The notes under the pieces: generated by a model | What the model saw: only the letters and a program-made list of their open reading frames with translations | Told to the model about the DNA's origin: nothing | Database searches by the model: none | From: Agromyces sp. H17E-10 | GTDB lineage: Bacteria > Actinomycetota > Actinomycetes > Actinomycetales > Microbacteriaceae | Length of the DNA: 64,000 nt | Direction: 5' to 3' | Assembly: GCF_022919715.1 (NCBI RefSeq) | Contig: NZ_CP095042.1 | Coordinates: forward strand, 4,092,001-4,156,000 | Translations under genes and position numbers: made by a program | Part shown: positions 51,100-62,018 of the stretch, in pieces | Layout: each line of letters opens with the position of its first letter | Numbering within the stretch: position 1 is the first letter of the stretch

Positions 51100-53529
51100 G
51101 TGATGAGCCTCTCGCCGGCCGAACGCTACGCGCGGTCGCGCCAACAACGTCGGCAGCCTCGGCTCGCCGAGTTCGCAGCTGCGACCCGATTCGATCTCGA
51201 CCCGTTCCAGAGCGCGGCCTGTGCCGCCCTCGACGAGGGGCGCAGCGTCCTCGTCGCGGCGCCCACGGGCGCGGGCAAGACGGTCGTCGCCGAGTTCGCC
51301 GTGCACCTCGCCATGCAGGAGCAGGGTGCCAAGGTCTTCTACACGACGCCGATCAAGGCGCTCTCCAACCAGAAGTACCAGGAGTTCTGCGACGCCTGGG
51401 GCGCCGACCAGGTCGGCCTCCTCACGGGCGACACCAACGTGAACTCGGGCGCCCGCATCGTCGTCATGACGACCGAGGTGCTGCGCAACATGCTCTACGC
51501 CGACTCGCCGCTGCTCGACCGGCTCGCGTACGTCGTGATGGACGAGGTGCACTACCTCGCCGACCGGTTCCGCGGCGCGGTCTGGGAGGAGGTCATCATC
51601 CACCTTCCCGAGGCCGTCCGACTCGTCTCGCTCAGCGCGACCGTGTCGAACGCCGAGGAGTTCGGTGACTGGCTGCAGGCGGTGCGCGGCGACACCGAGG
51701 TGATCGTCTCCGAAGACCGCCCGGTGCCGCTCGAGCAGCACGTGCTCGTGCGGTCGAAGCTCGTCGACCTGTTCGACTCATCGGGGCAGGCGGCGACCCA
51801 CCGGGTGAACCCCGAACTCAAGCAGCTGGCACGCGCCGGCGGCCGATCGATCGGTTCGCGTTCGCAGCGCGGGCGCCGCGGCGGCGACCGCGGGCGCTTC
51901 CACCAGGCCGACAAGGGCGGTCGGCTCGAACGCTCGGAGGTCGTCGCGCTCCTGCAGGGCAAGAACCTGCTGCCCGCGATCGTCTTCATCTTCTCGCGCG
52001 CAGGGTGCGACCAGGCGGTCCGCCAGGTGCTGCGCAGCGGCATCCGGCTCACCGAGGGGCACGAGCGCGCCGAGATCCGGGCGATCGTCGAGGAGCGGGC
52101 GCGGATGCTCCGCGACGAGGATCTCGCGGTGCTCGGTTACTGGGAGTGGCTCGAGGGCCTCGAGCGGGGCGTCGCGGCCCACCACGCGGGCATGCTGCCG
52201 GCGTTCAAGGAGATCGTCGAGGAGCTCTTCCAGAAGAAGCTGTTGAAGGTGGTGTTCGCGACCGAGACGCTCGCGCTCGGCGTCAACATGCCGGCGCGCT
52301 CGGTCGTGCTCGAGAAGCTCGAGAAGTTCAACGGCGAGGCGAGGGTGCCGATCACGCCGGGGGAGTACACCCAGCTGACCGGGCGTGCCGGCCGGCGCGG
52401 CATCGACATCGAGGGGCACTCGGTCATCCAGTGGGTTGACGGGCTCGACCCCGAGTCGGTCGCGGCGCTCGCCTCGCGACGCAGCTATCCGCTCAACTCG
52501 AGCTTCCGTCCGACCTACAACATGGCCGTCAACCTGGTCGACCAGTTCGGACGCGAGCGCACCCGGCAGATCCTCGAGCTGTCCTTCGCCCAGTTCCAGG
52601 CCGACCGCGCGGTCGTCGACCTCGCCCGTACGCTCCGGAAGCAGGAGGAGTCGATGGCCGGGTACGAGGAGGCGATGCGCTGCCACCTCGGCGACTTCGG
52701 CGAGTACGCGGGCATCCGCCGTGAGATCGGGCGGCTCGAGCGGCAATCCTCCAAGGGCAACCCGACCGCAGCCGCTCGCGAACGCCTGCAGCGCGAGCTC
52801 GGCACCGCCCGCAAGCGGCTGCGCGCGCATCCCTGTCACGGATGCGCCGAGCGCGAGTCGCACGCCCGCTGGGCCGAACGCTGGTGGCGTCTGAAGCAGG
52901 AGCACGACGACCTGTCGCGCCAGATCCGCAGCCGCACGGGCCAGGTCGCCAAGCGGTTCGATCGTGTGTCGGACGTGCTCTCGGAGCTCGGCTACCTCGA
53001 GTCCGATGCACGCGGACAACTCGTGTCGACGCCGGCGGGGCGCGTGCTCAAGCGCATCTACGGCGAGCGCGACCTGCTCGTCGCCGAGTGCCTGCGCCGC
53101 GGGCTCTGGGACGGCCTCGACGTCCCGGGCATCGCCGCGATGGCCGCATCCCTCGTCTACGAACCGCGACGCGACGATCGCGGGGTCGAGTACCGGCTGC
53201 CGCGTCGCGGCTTCCGGGAGGCCTTCGACCGGACGCTCGACGTCTGGAGCACCCTCGACGACCTCGAACGCGACCACCGCCTGCCGAGCAGCGAGCAGCC
53301 GTCGCCGGCGCTCGCCTCGGCCATGCACGGCTGGGCGAGGGGCGGCGCGCTCGCGAACGTGCTCGACGACACCGAACTCGCGGCGGGCGACTTCGTCCGC
53401 CTGACGAAGCAGGTCATCGATCTGCTCGACCAGATCTCGATCGTCGCCGAGGCCGAGCTCGCCACGACGGCGCGAGCGGCGATCGACGCGGTGCGCCGGG
53501 GGGTGGTGGCGTACGGCGCGGCCGCGTGA
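51100..53529 (+). CDS. helY: HelY-type Ski2-like DExH helicase
   Basis: 809 aa, GTG at 51100 (ATG at 51103 also possible). Motif I AAPTGAGKTV, motif II VVMDEVHYLAD, motif III LSATVSNAEEF, motif VI QLTGRAGRRGIDIEG: the Ski2/Mtr4 family. A C-terminal helical domain with ESHARWAERWWRLKQEH and the DSHCT-type end follows. A Cys/His cluster (HPCHGCAERESHARW) could bind metal. HelY lies beside tatC in mycobacteria too; an RNA-remodelling role is likely. Confidence 0.92.
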   Translation: MMSLSPAERYARSRQQRRQPRLAEFAAATRFDLDPFQSAACAALDEGRSVLVAAPTGAGKTVVAEFAVHLAMQEQGAKVFYTTPIKALSNQKYQEFCDAWGADQVGLLTGDTNVNSGARIVVMTTEVLRNMLYADSPLLDRLAYVVMDEVHYLADRFRGAVWEEVIIHLPEAVRLVSLSATVSNAEEFGDWLQAVRGDTEVIVSEDRPVPLEQHVLVRSKLVDLFDSSGQAATHRVNPELKQLARAGGRSIGSRSQRGRRGGDRGRFHQADKGGRLERSEVVALLQGKNLLPAIVFIFSRAGCDQAVRQVLRSGIRLTEGHERAEIRAIVEERARMLRDEDLAVLGYWEWLEGLERGVAAHHAGMLPAFKEIVEELFQKKLLKVVFATETLALGVNMPARSVVLEKLEKFNGEARVPITPGEYTQLTGRAGRRGIDIEGHSVIQWVDGLDPESVAALASRRSYPLNSSFRPTYNMAVNLVDQFGRERTRQILELSFAQFQADRAVVDLARTLRKQEESMAGYEEAMRCHLGDFGEYAGIRREIGRLERQSSKGNPTAAARERLQRELGTARKRLRAHPCHGCAERESHARWAERWWRLKQEHDDLSRQIRSRTGQVAKRFDRVSDVLSELGYLESDARGQLVSTPAGRVLKRIYGERDLLVAECLRRGLWDGLDVPGIAAMAASLVYEPRRDDRGVEYRLPRRGFREAFDRTLDVWSTLDDLERDHRLPSSEQPSPALASAMHGWARGGALANVLDDTELAAGDFVRLTKQVIDLLDQISIVAEAELATTARAAIDAVRRGVVAYGAAA

Positions 53530-53540
53530 CTCCGGTCGCT

Positions 53541-53546
53541 TAGGCT
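53541..53546 (+). promoter_or_regulatory. -10 box (TAGGCT), leaderless candidate
   Basis: TAGGCT lies 6 nt before the GTG at 53553 of lnt; no Shine-Dalgarno sequence. Confidence 0.5.
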
Positions 53547-53552
53547 GATCTG

Positions 53553-55154
53553 GTGCCATCCACGCCCGCGCGCCGCCGTCTCCTGCCGCTGCCGTTGTGG
53601 GCGGCGGTCGTCGTCGCCGCCATCGGCGGCGTCGTGTACGACCTCGGCTTCCCCGACGTCTCGGCGTGGCCCCTCGCGTTCGTGGGCATCGCCCTCGCAC
53701 TCGTCACGCTGATCGGCCGACGAGCCTGGAGCGCGGCACTCGTCGGATTCGTCTTCGGACTCGCGTTCTACCTCCAGCACGTGTCGTGGACCTCGCTCTA
53801 CCTCGGCCCGATCCCATGGCTCGCGCTGTCGATCTTCGAGTCGTTCTTCATGGCGGGCGGCGCGGTGCTCATCACGCTCGCGTATCGCTGGGTGCCGCAT
53901 GCGAGTGCATCGCGTTGGGTGCGACTGATCTGGCTGCCGCTGCTCGTCGCCGGGCTCTGGATCGTCCGCGAGACGGCCGCCGGCACGTTGCCGTACGGCG
54001 GCTTCCCCTGGGGGCGCGCGGCGCTCAGCCAGTCCCAGAGCCCGTTCGCCGAGGTGGTGGCGTGGATCGGTTCGACCGGGCTCGGGTTCGTCATGGTCGC
54101 CCTTGTCGCCGGCGTCATCGAGTGGGTCCGGCTCCGCGGATGGCGAGACCTCCGCACCGCCATCCCGGTCGCCGCGCTGCTGGTGGTCGCGGTCGTCGTG
54201 CCGGCCTTCCCGACCACGCCGGCCGGCGAACTCAGGGTCGCCAGCGTGCAGGGCAACGGTCCGGCAGGGTATTTCGACGAGCGCGAACCGGGCGACGTGC
54301 TCTCAAAGCAGCTGGCCGCGACGGAGCCCGTGCTCGACGAGCCCGGCATCGACGTGCTGCTGTGGCCCGAGGGCGGTTCCGACATCGATCCGACGCGGAG
54401 CGCCGCCGCAGCGGGGGTCTTCGACACCCTCGGCGAGCGCCTCGACGCGCCGATCGTGCTCAACACCGTCACGACGCGCGACGACGAGTACTTCAACACC
54501 TCACTGCTCTGGCGGTCGGGCGAGGGGGCCGTCGACAGCTACGACAAGCGGCATCCGGTGCCGTTCGGCGAGTACATCCCCGACCGGTGGTTCTACGATG
54601 CGATCGTGCCCGACCTGACCGGACTCGTGCAACGCGGCTACTCGCCCGGCGTGAACTCGCCGGTGTTCGACCTTGGAGCGGCCGTCGCGGGCCTCGCGAT
54701 CTGCTTCGACGTCATCTACGACGACGTGATCTGGCAGGGAGCCCGCGAGGGCGCCGAGCTCTACATGTTCCAGACCAACAACGCCGACTTCCGCGGCACC
54801 GACGAGAACCAGCAGCAGCTCGCCATCGCCCGCCTGCGGGCGATCGAGACCGGACGGTCGGTCGTGAACATCTCGACCGTCGGCACGAGCCAGGTCATCG
54901 ACCCGTCGGGGCGCACGATCGACTCCCTCCCGGCCTACGAGGCGGGTGCGATGGTGACCGACGTCGAACTCCGGCACGGGCTCACGCCGTCGGTCGTCCT
55001 CGGCTCGTGGGTCGCGATCGTGATCGTGCTCGGATCGATCGCCGGCCTCATCGCGGCGGGCGTGCTCGCGCGGCAGCGCTCGGGTCGCACAGAACTCACG
55101 AGGTCGAACGCGACCGGCGCGTCAGCCGACGGCGACGGCGACGCGAAGGACTAG
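53553..55154 (+). CDS. lnt: Apolipoprotein N-acyltransferase
   Basis: 533 aa, GTG start. About six N-terminal transmembrane segments (GVVYDLGFPDVSAWPLAFVGIALA onward), then an extracytoplasmic nitrilase-type domain with the catalytic set: Glu in LLWPEGGSDID, Lys in YDKRHPVPFGEY, Cys in AICFDVIYDD. A last transmembrane helix lies near 495-515. It adds the third acyl chain to lipoproteins. Mycobacterial Ppm1 fuses or pairs this protein with a polyprenol-mannose synthase; none is found here. The stop shares CTAG with the rbpA stop. Confidence 0.93.
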   Translation: MPSTPARRRLLPLPLWAAVVVAAIGGVVYDLGFPDVSAWPLAFVGIALALVTLIGRRAWSAALVGFVFGLAFYLQHVSWTSLYLGPIPWLALSIFESFFMAGGAVLITLAYRWVPHASASRWVRLIWLPLLVAGLWIVRETAAGTLPYGGFPWGRAALSQSQSPFAEVVAWIGSTGLGFVMVALVAGVIEWVRLRGWRDLRTAIPVAALLVVAVVVPAFPTTPAGELRVASVQGNGPAGYFDEREPGDVLSKQLAATEPVLDEPGIDVLLWPEGGSDIDPTRSAAAAGVFDTLGERLDAPIVLNTVTTRDDEYFNTSLLWRSGEGAVDSYDKRHPVPFGEYIPDRWFYDAIVPDLTGLVQRGYSPGVNSPVFDLGAAVAGLAICFDVIYDDVIWQGAREGAELYMFQTNNADFRGTDENQQQLAIARLRAIETGRSVVNISTVGTSQVIDPSGRTIDSLPAYEAGAMVTDVELRHGLTPSVVLGSWVAIVIVLGSIAGLIAAGVLARQRSGRTELTRSNATGASADGDGDAKD

Positions 55155-55513
55155 GCGCCGACCTTCTGGCCGCGGCGGGCCCGGAGGTACTGGAGTCGCT
55201 CCTCGAGCAGCTCCTCGAGCTCGGGAATGGTACGGCGCTCGAGCAGCATGTCCCAGTGGGTGCGGGCGACCTTCTCGCCCGAGCGGTCGATCTCGACCGG
55301 CTTCGAGTCGACGAGCAGCACGGCCGATGCACCGCAGTGGCGGCACTCCCACGTCTCGGGGATCTCGGCCTCGGTCGAGAAGACCATCGTCGTGTCTCGT
55401 CCACAGGTCTCGCACTGGTAGGTGTACTCAGCGCGGTCGGCGAACACCACGCCGTCTTCGCTCTGCAGGCTCTGCGCACCGATCCGCATGCCCCGAAGGC
55501 TCCGATCCGCCAT
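55151..55513 (-). CDS. rbpA: RNA polymerase-binding protein RbpA
   Basis: 120 aa from the ATG at 55513, preceded by AGGAGAAC. ADRSLRGMRIGAQSLQSEDGV is the N-terminal tail; the core holds YQCETCGRDTTMVF and ETWECRHCG (two CxxC pairs that bind zinc); the C-terminal helix with RTHWDMLLERRTIPELEELLEERL is the sigma-interaction region. It stabilises housekeeping-sigma promoter complexes in actinobacteria. Convergent with lnt, as with Rv2050/ppm1 in Mycobacterium. Confidence 0.97.
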   Translation of the reverse strand: MADRSLRGMRIGAQSLQSEDGVVFADRAEYTYQCETCGRDTTMVFSTEAEIPETWECRHCGASAVLLVDSKPVEIDRSGEKVARTHWDMLLERRTIPELEELLEERLQYLRARRGQKVGA

Positions 55514-55597
55514 GGCGTTCTCCTCTCGATCGTCTGACAGTCTCAACGATCAAGCTGGGCGTTCCCTTTCCGAAGCCTGAAGTTTCGCGGGGAATTC

Positions 55598-56353
55598 TCA
55601 GCTTCGTTCGGCGATCACCTGCATGGCGAGGTCGGCGCGATCGGTGACGAGCCCGTCGACGCCGAGGTCGAGCAGCCGCACCATGTCGCGAGGGTCGTTG
55701 ACGGTCCAGACGTGCACCTCGGCACCGAGCGTGTGCGCGGTGTCGACGAGCTGTCGCGTCACGAGCCGGAGCGGCCCCGTGCGCTCGGGGATCTGGAGGG
55801 CGCGCGCGCCGCGCAGAGCCCGCGACGCGAGCGTGCCGGCGTGCGCGAACGAGGAGAGACGGAACCCCAGCACGCCCGTCGCCCCGACCGAGCTGACCGC
55901 GTCGGGGACGAGGCGCGCCAGCTGCCGACGACGGCGGTCGGAGAAGCTCGTGACGAGCACGCGCTCCGACGATCGGGTGCGGGTGACCGCCGCGACGGTC
56001 GCCTCGACGGCGCGCTGGTCTTTCACGTCGATGTTGAACCTGGCGTCGGGAAACGCGTCCAGTGCCTCCTCGAGCGAGGGCAGCCCCTGCCCGTGGCCGA
56101 GGTCGATGCGCCGGAGCTCGGCCATCGTCAACTGGGCGACCGACACCTCACGGCCGGCGACGCGAGCGAGCGACTCGTCGTGCGCGATCACCGAGACGTC
56201 GTCGTGCGTCGCCCGCACATCGGTCTCGATGTAGCGGGCTCCGGCGGCGACCGCCTTCGCGAAGGCGAGGAGCGTGTTCTCCGGTGCATCCACCGCGAGC
56301 CCCCGGTGCGCCAGCACACGGGGGCCCGGAAGATCGAAGTACGACGACGCCAC
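55598..56353 (-). CDS. Glycerophosphodiester phosphodiesterase
   Basis: 251 aa, GTG start. GDPD motif VLAHRGLAVDAPENTLLAF (catalytic His and Glu-Asn) near residue 15, YIETDVRATHDDVSVIAHD with metal ligands, and FNIDVKDQRAVE, completing the TIM-barrel set. It cleaves glycerophosphodiesters to glycerol-3-phosphate. No signal peptide, so cytoplasmic. It follows the SPFH gene on the same strand, separated by 6 nt, so probably in one operon with NfeD and SPFH. Confidence 0.92.
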   Translation of the reverse strand: MASSYFDLPGPRVLAHRGLAVDAPENTLLAFAKAVAAGARYIETDVRATHDDVSVIAHDESLARVAGREVSVAQLTMAELRRIDLGHGQGLPSLEEALDAFPDARFNIDVKDQRAVEATVAAVTRTRSSERVLVTSFSDRRRRQLARLVPDAVSSVGATGVLGFRLSSFAHAGTLASRALRGARALQIPERTGPLRLVTRQLVDTAHTLGAEVHVWTVNDPRDMVRLLDLGVDGLVTDRADLAMQVIAERS

Positions 56354-56359
56354 GTGCGA

Positions 56360-57337
56360 TCAGGCCTGCGGGAACGGTCCGGCCGGCGGACGCGGGTCGC
56401 TGCCCGTGGCCGGCGGCGTCTGCGCGGCAGCGCCCGGAACCGGGGGGATCCCGCCGCCTCCGGGGGTGAACGCGCGTCCGATGCCCTTGAGCGCCTCGGT
56501 GAGCTCGCTCGGGATCACCCAGAGCTTGTTCGCGTCGCCCTGGGCGAGCTGGGGGAGCATCTGCAGGTACTGGTAGCCGAGCAGCTTCGGGTCGGGGTCG
56601 CCCTTGTGGATCGCGTCGAAGACCGTGAGGATCGCCTCGGCCTCGCCCTGAGCGCGCAGGACGGCCGCCTTCGCGTCGCCCTCGGCCTGGAGGATCGCGG
56701 CCTGCCGCTCGCCCTCCGCCGTGAGGATGGCGGACTGCTTCGTGCCCTCGGCGGTGAGGATGAGCGCGCGGCGGTCGCGCTCGGCGCGCATCTGCTTCTC
56801 CATCGAGTCCTGGATGGAGATGGGCGGGTCGATCGCCTTGAGCTCGACCCGCGACACGCGGATGCCCCACTTGCCGGTCGCCTCGTCGAGCACGACGCGC
56901 AGCTGGCCGTTGATGTTGTCGCGCGAGGTGAGCGCCTCCTCGAGGTTCAGCCCGCCGACCACGTTGCGGAGCGTCGTCGTGGTGAGCTGCTCGACCGCGC
57001 CGAGGTAGTTCGCGATCTCGTAGGTCGCGGCACGTGCGTCGGTCACCTGGAAGTAGACGACCGTGTCGATCGAGACGACGAGGTTGTCTTCGGTGATCAC
57101 CGGCTGCGGCGGGAACGACACGACCTGTTCGCGCATGTCGACGAGCGGGCGCAGCCGGTCGATGAACGGCACGAGCAGGTTGAGGCCGGGGGTGAGCGTC
57201 TTGTGGTAGCGGCCGAGCCGCTCGACGATGCCCGCGTACGCCTGCGGGATGATCCTGATCGAACGTGCGATGACGACGATGACGAAGATGACGATCGCGA
57301 TGACGACGACCGTCACGATGATGCTGGGCACATCCAT
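56360..57337 (-). CDS. SPFH/band 7 membrane protein (stomatin/QmcA-like)
   Basis: 325 aa. One transmembrane helix at ~5-27, then the SPFH domain (VERLGRYHKTLTPGLNLLVPFIDRL, VVSFPPQPVITEDNLVVSIDTVVYFQV), a coiled coil with repeated ILTAEG/AILQAEG units near 190-230, and a Pro/Gly-rich tail. Such proteins form ring-like cages at the inner membrane and associate with NfeD. The start overlaps the NfeD stop (TAATG). Confidence 0.92.
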   Translation of the reverse strand: MDVPSIIVTVVVIAIVIFVIVVIARSIRIIPQAYAGIVERLGRYHKTLTPGLNLLVPFIDRLRPLVDMREQVVSFPPQPVITEDNLVVSIDTVVYFQVTDARAATYEIANYLGAVEQLTTTTLRNVVGGLNLEEALTSRDNINGQLRVVLDEATGKWGIRVSRVELKAIDPPISIQDSMEKQMRAERDRRALILTAEGTKQSAILTAEGERQAAILQAEGDAKAAVLRAQGEAEAILTVFDAIHKGDPDPKLLGYQYLQMLPQLAQGDANKLWVIPSELTEALKGIGRAFTPGGGGIPPVPGAAAQTPPATGSDPRPPAGPFPQA

Positions 57338-57810
57338 TACTCGGTGGTGCTCCTCTCTACCGGCACGACGACCGCCGTCGCGCCATCGATGGCGGTGACG
57401 AGCACGCGCTCGCCGACCGGTACGTCAGCCTGCTCGGTCGCGGGCGAGAGCCTCGCCGTCCAGGTCTCGCCGTTCTGCAGACGGACCTGGCCGCCCGCAC
57501 CGCCGACGGTCAGCACGACCGTTCCCTCCGCCCCGATCAGGGCGTCGATGTTGCTTCGCGTCGGGTCGCCGCCGCGTCGCAGCGCACGCAGCAGGGGCGG
57601 CCGCAGCACGAGCATGAGCGCGACCGCGACGACCGCGGCGATGATGAACTGCGCCCACCACGGAATGCCGAACAGCCCCGAGAGCAGGCCCGCGACGCTG
57701 CCGAGTGCGAGCATCAGGAACGTCATCTCGAGGGTGAACACCTCGATCGTCGCGAACGCCAGGATCAGGACCAGCCAGACGATCCACGCGTACTGGGTCA
57801 GCACATCCAA
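57337..57810 (-). CDS. NfeD family membrane protein
   Basis: 157 aa. I favour a TTG at 57810, which has AGGAGA about 7 nt upstream; a GTG at 57804 is the alternative. About four hydrophobic segments (IVWLVLILAFATIEVFTLEMTFLMLALGSVAG, WWAQFIIAAVVAVALMLVL), then an OB-fold domain (ALIGAEGTVVLTVGGAGGQVRLQNGETWTARL). NfeD proteins pair with SPFH partners; the TAATG overlap with the SPFH gene supports this. Confidence 0.88.
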   Translation of the reverse strand: MDVLTQYAWIVWLVLILAFATIEVFTLEMTFLMLALGSVAGLLSGLFGIPWWAQFIIAAVVAVALMLVLRPPLLRALRRGGDPTRSNIDALIGAEGTVVLTVGGAGGQVRLQNGETWTARLSPATEQADVPVGERVLVTAIDGATAVVVPVERSTTE

Positions 57811-57940
57811 ATCGGGTCTCCTTCGCACGCGGTCGGCTTCTCTCGAAACTAGCAGTGCCCGGCGCGGCATGGGGGAGTTGATAGTCTCGGTTCGGCCGCG
57901 CGGGCCGACCCCGCGGCGCCCAGACCATCGAGGAGCCTCC

Positions 57941-58708
57941 GTGACCAACCCACTCGCCCCCGGATCGCTCGCCGGCCGCGTCGCACTCGTGACCGGTTCG
58001 TCGCGCGGCATCGGCGCCGACACCGCCCGCTACCTCGCCGAGGCCGGCGCCTCCGTCGTCGTGAACTACCGCAGCAAGGCGCCGCGCGCCGACAAGGTCG
58101 TCGCCGAGATCACCGCGGCCGGCGGCACGGCGATCGCCGTCGGCGCCGACCTGACCGACCCCGAGTCGGTCGCGGCGATGTTCGAGCGCACCGTCGCCGA
58201 GCTCGGGCCGATCGATGTGCTCGTGCTCAACGCCTCGGGCGGCATGGAGACCGGCCTCGGCGAGGACTACGCGATGCGCCTCAACCGCGACGCCCAGGTG
58301 AACGTCGTCGAGGGCGCGCTGCCGCACCTCGCCGAGGGTGCCCGCATCGTGTTCGTGACGAGCCACCAGGCGCACTTCATCCGCACCACTCCGACCATGC
58401 CCGAGTACGAGCCCGTCGCCCTTTCGAAGCGCGCCGGTGAGGACGCGCTCCGCGCCAAGCTGCCCGAGTTCGACGCTGCGGGCGTCGAGTTCGTGGTCGT
58501 CTCGGGCGACATGATCGAGGGCACGATCACCGCGACGCTCCTCGAGCGGGCGAACCCCGGCGCGATCGACGCCCGCAAGCAGGACGCGGGCCGGCTCTAC
58601 AACGTCGCCGAGTTCGCCGCCGAGGTCGCCTCGGCGGTCGCGGACCCGATCCCCGCCGAGCACACCCGCTACGTCGGCGACATCTCGGGCTTCGCGAAGG
58701 AAGCCTGA
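57941..58708 (+). CDS. SDR family oxidoreductase with displaced active-site Tyr
   Basis: 255 aa from a GTG at 57941 with AGGAG 5 nt upstream. Rossmann motif TGSSRGIG near residue 18 and LNASGG in place of NAG are present. The catalytic Ser candidate is in FVTSHQAHF. The usual YxxxK is replaced by YEPVALSK, where the Lys is kept but the Tyr lies seven residues before it. The function is unclear. It diverges from the NfeD gene and is followed by a strong terminator. Confidence 0.85.
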   Translation: MTNPLAPGSLAGRVALVTGSSRGIGADTARYLAEAGASVVVNYRSKAPRADKVVAEITAAGGTAIAVGADLTDPESVAAMFERTVAELGPIDVLVLNASGGMETGLGEDYAMRLNRDAQVNVVEGALPHLAEGARIVFVTSHQAHFIRTTPTMPEYEPVALSKRAGEDALRAKLPEFDAAGVEFVVVSGDMIEGTITATLLERANPGAIDARKQDAGRLYNVAEFAAEVASAVADPIPAEHTRYVGDISGFAKEA

Positions 58709-58732
58709 CCGCGTAACGCCCCGCACGACGAA

Positions 58733-58767
58733 GAAGGCCGGCCCCGGAGCATCCGGGGCCGGCCTTC
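58733..58767. terminator. Terminator between SDR and HdeD-like genes
   Basis: GAAGGCCGGCCCCGGA - GCA - TCCGGGGCCGGCCTTC, a perfect 16-bp stem between convergent genes. Confidence 0.85.
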
Positions 58768-58799
58768 TCGTTGTTCATGCGCGGCGCACCGCGCGTTCG

Positions 58800-59402
58800 T
58801 CAGGCGGTCTTGACGCCCTTGCCGAACGTGAACGCGCGCACGATCTGGATGATGCCGAGCACGATCAGGCTGATGCCGATGATCCACCACAGCACGACCA
58901 CGTAGAGCGGCGAGAACAGCAGCACGATGCCGGCGACGATGCTCAGGATGCCGAAGAAGATCGCCCAGCCCTTCGACGGCGCGTCTCCGAGCTGCGCGAG
59001 CGCGACGATGCCCTCGACGATCCACAGCACACCGATGAGGATGCCGAGGAAGATGCCGAGCACGACGGCGCTCTCGGTCGGGTTCGAGAGCGCGACGACG
59101 CCGCCGATGATGAAGAGGAGGCCGAGGATGATGTCGAGCGTCCTCGCTCCGCCCGAGATGCCCTTCGAGAAGATGCCGAGGCCGAGGTAGGCGATGCCCG
59201 CGATGAGCAGGTAGATGCCGAGGATGACGGTGAGGACGACTGCCGAGTCCTTCGGCCAGAACGTGATGAGGAGGCCGACGATGAGCGCGACCGCGCCGCT
59301 GATGCCCAGCGTGGTGCGGACCGTGTTGATCGCCGACTTCGACAGTTCATCGGCGTCGAGCGAGAACGTGGCGAAGAACCCGGTGGGCTGCGGTGAAGAC
59401 AT
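58800..59402 (-). CDS. HdeD-like membrane protein (DUF308)
   Basis: 200 aa from the ATG at 59402, preceded by AGGACAGG. Six hydrophobic helices in three similar pairs (GISGAVALIVGLLITFWP, AVVLTVILGIYLLIAGIAYLG, DIILGLLFIIGGVVAL, AVVLGIFLGILIGVLWIVEGIVAL and two more), the DUF308/HdeD repeat. Homologues are linked to acid resistance in enterobacteria; here the function is unknown. Faces away from the UvrA-like gene. Confidence 0.88.
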   Translation of the reverse strand: MSSPQPTGFFATFSLDADELSKSAINTVRTTLGISGAVALIVGLLITFWPKDSAVVLTVILGIYLLIAGIAYLGLGIFSKGISGGARTLDIILGLLFIIGGVVALSNPTESAVVLGIFLGILIGVLWIVEGIVALAQLGDAPSKGWAIFFGILSIVAGIVLLFSPLYVVVLWWIIGISLIVLGIIQIVRAFTFGKGVKTA

Positions 59403-59560
59403 GTCCTGTCCTTTCAGGGGGTGAACCGTGCCCGCCAAGGCTATTGCCGAACCCAGTCTGGGTATCGGATGTGAACCCGCGCGTCGCAATGCGACCGCGC
59501 GCGTCGGTGACGTAGCGGTATCGGTCACGAATCGAGAAGCGTCGACGAGGATGCCGCGGC

Positions 59561-59566
59561 TAGCGT
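59561..59566 (+). promoter_or_regulatory. -10 box (TAGCGT), leaderless candidate
   Basis: TAGCGT lies 7 nt before the ATG at 59574 of the UvrA-like gene. Confidence 0.45.
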
Positions 59567-59573
59567 GACCCGC

Positions 59574-61988
<2,415 letters not shown>

Positions 61989-62018
61989 CCCGACGTCCGC
62001 ACGGAAGGAGCACCAGCC

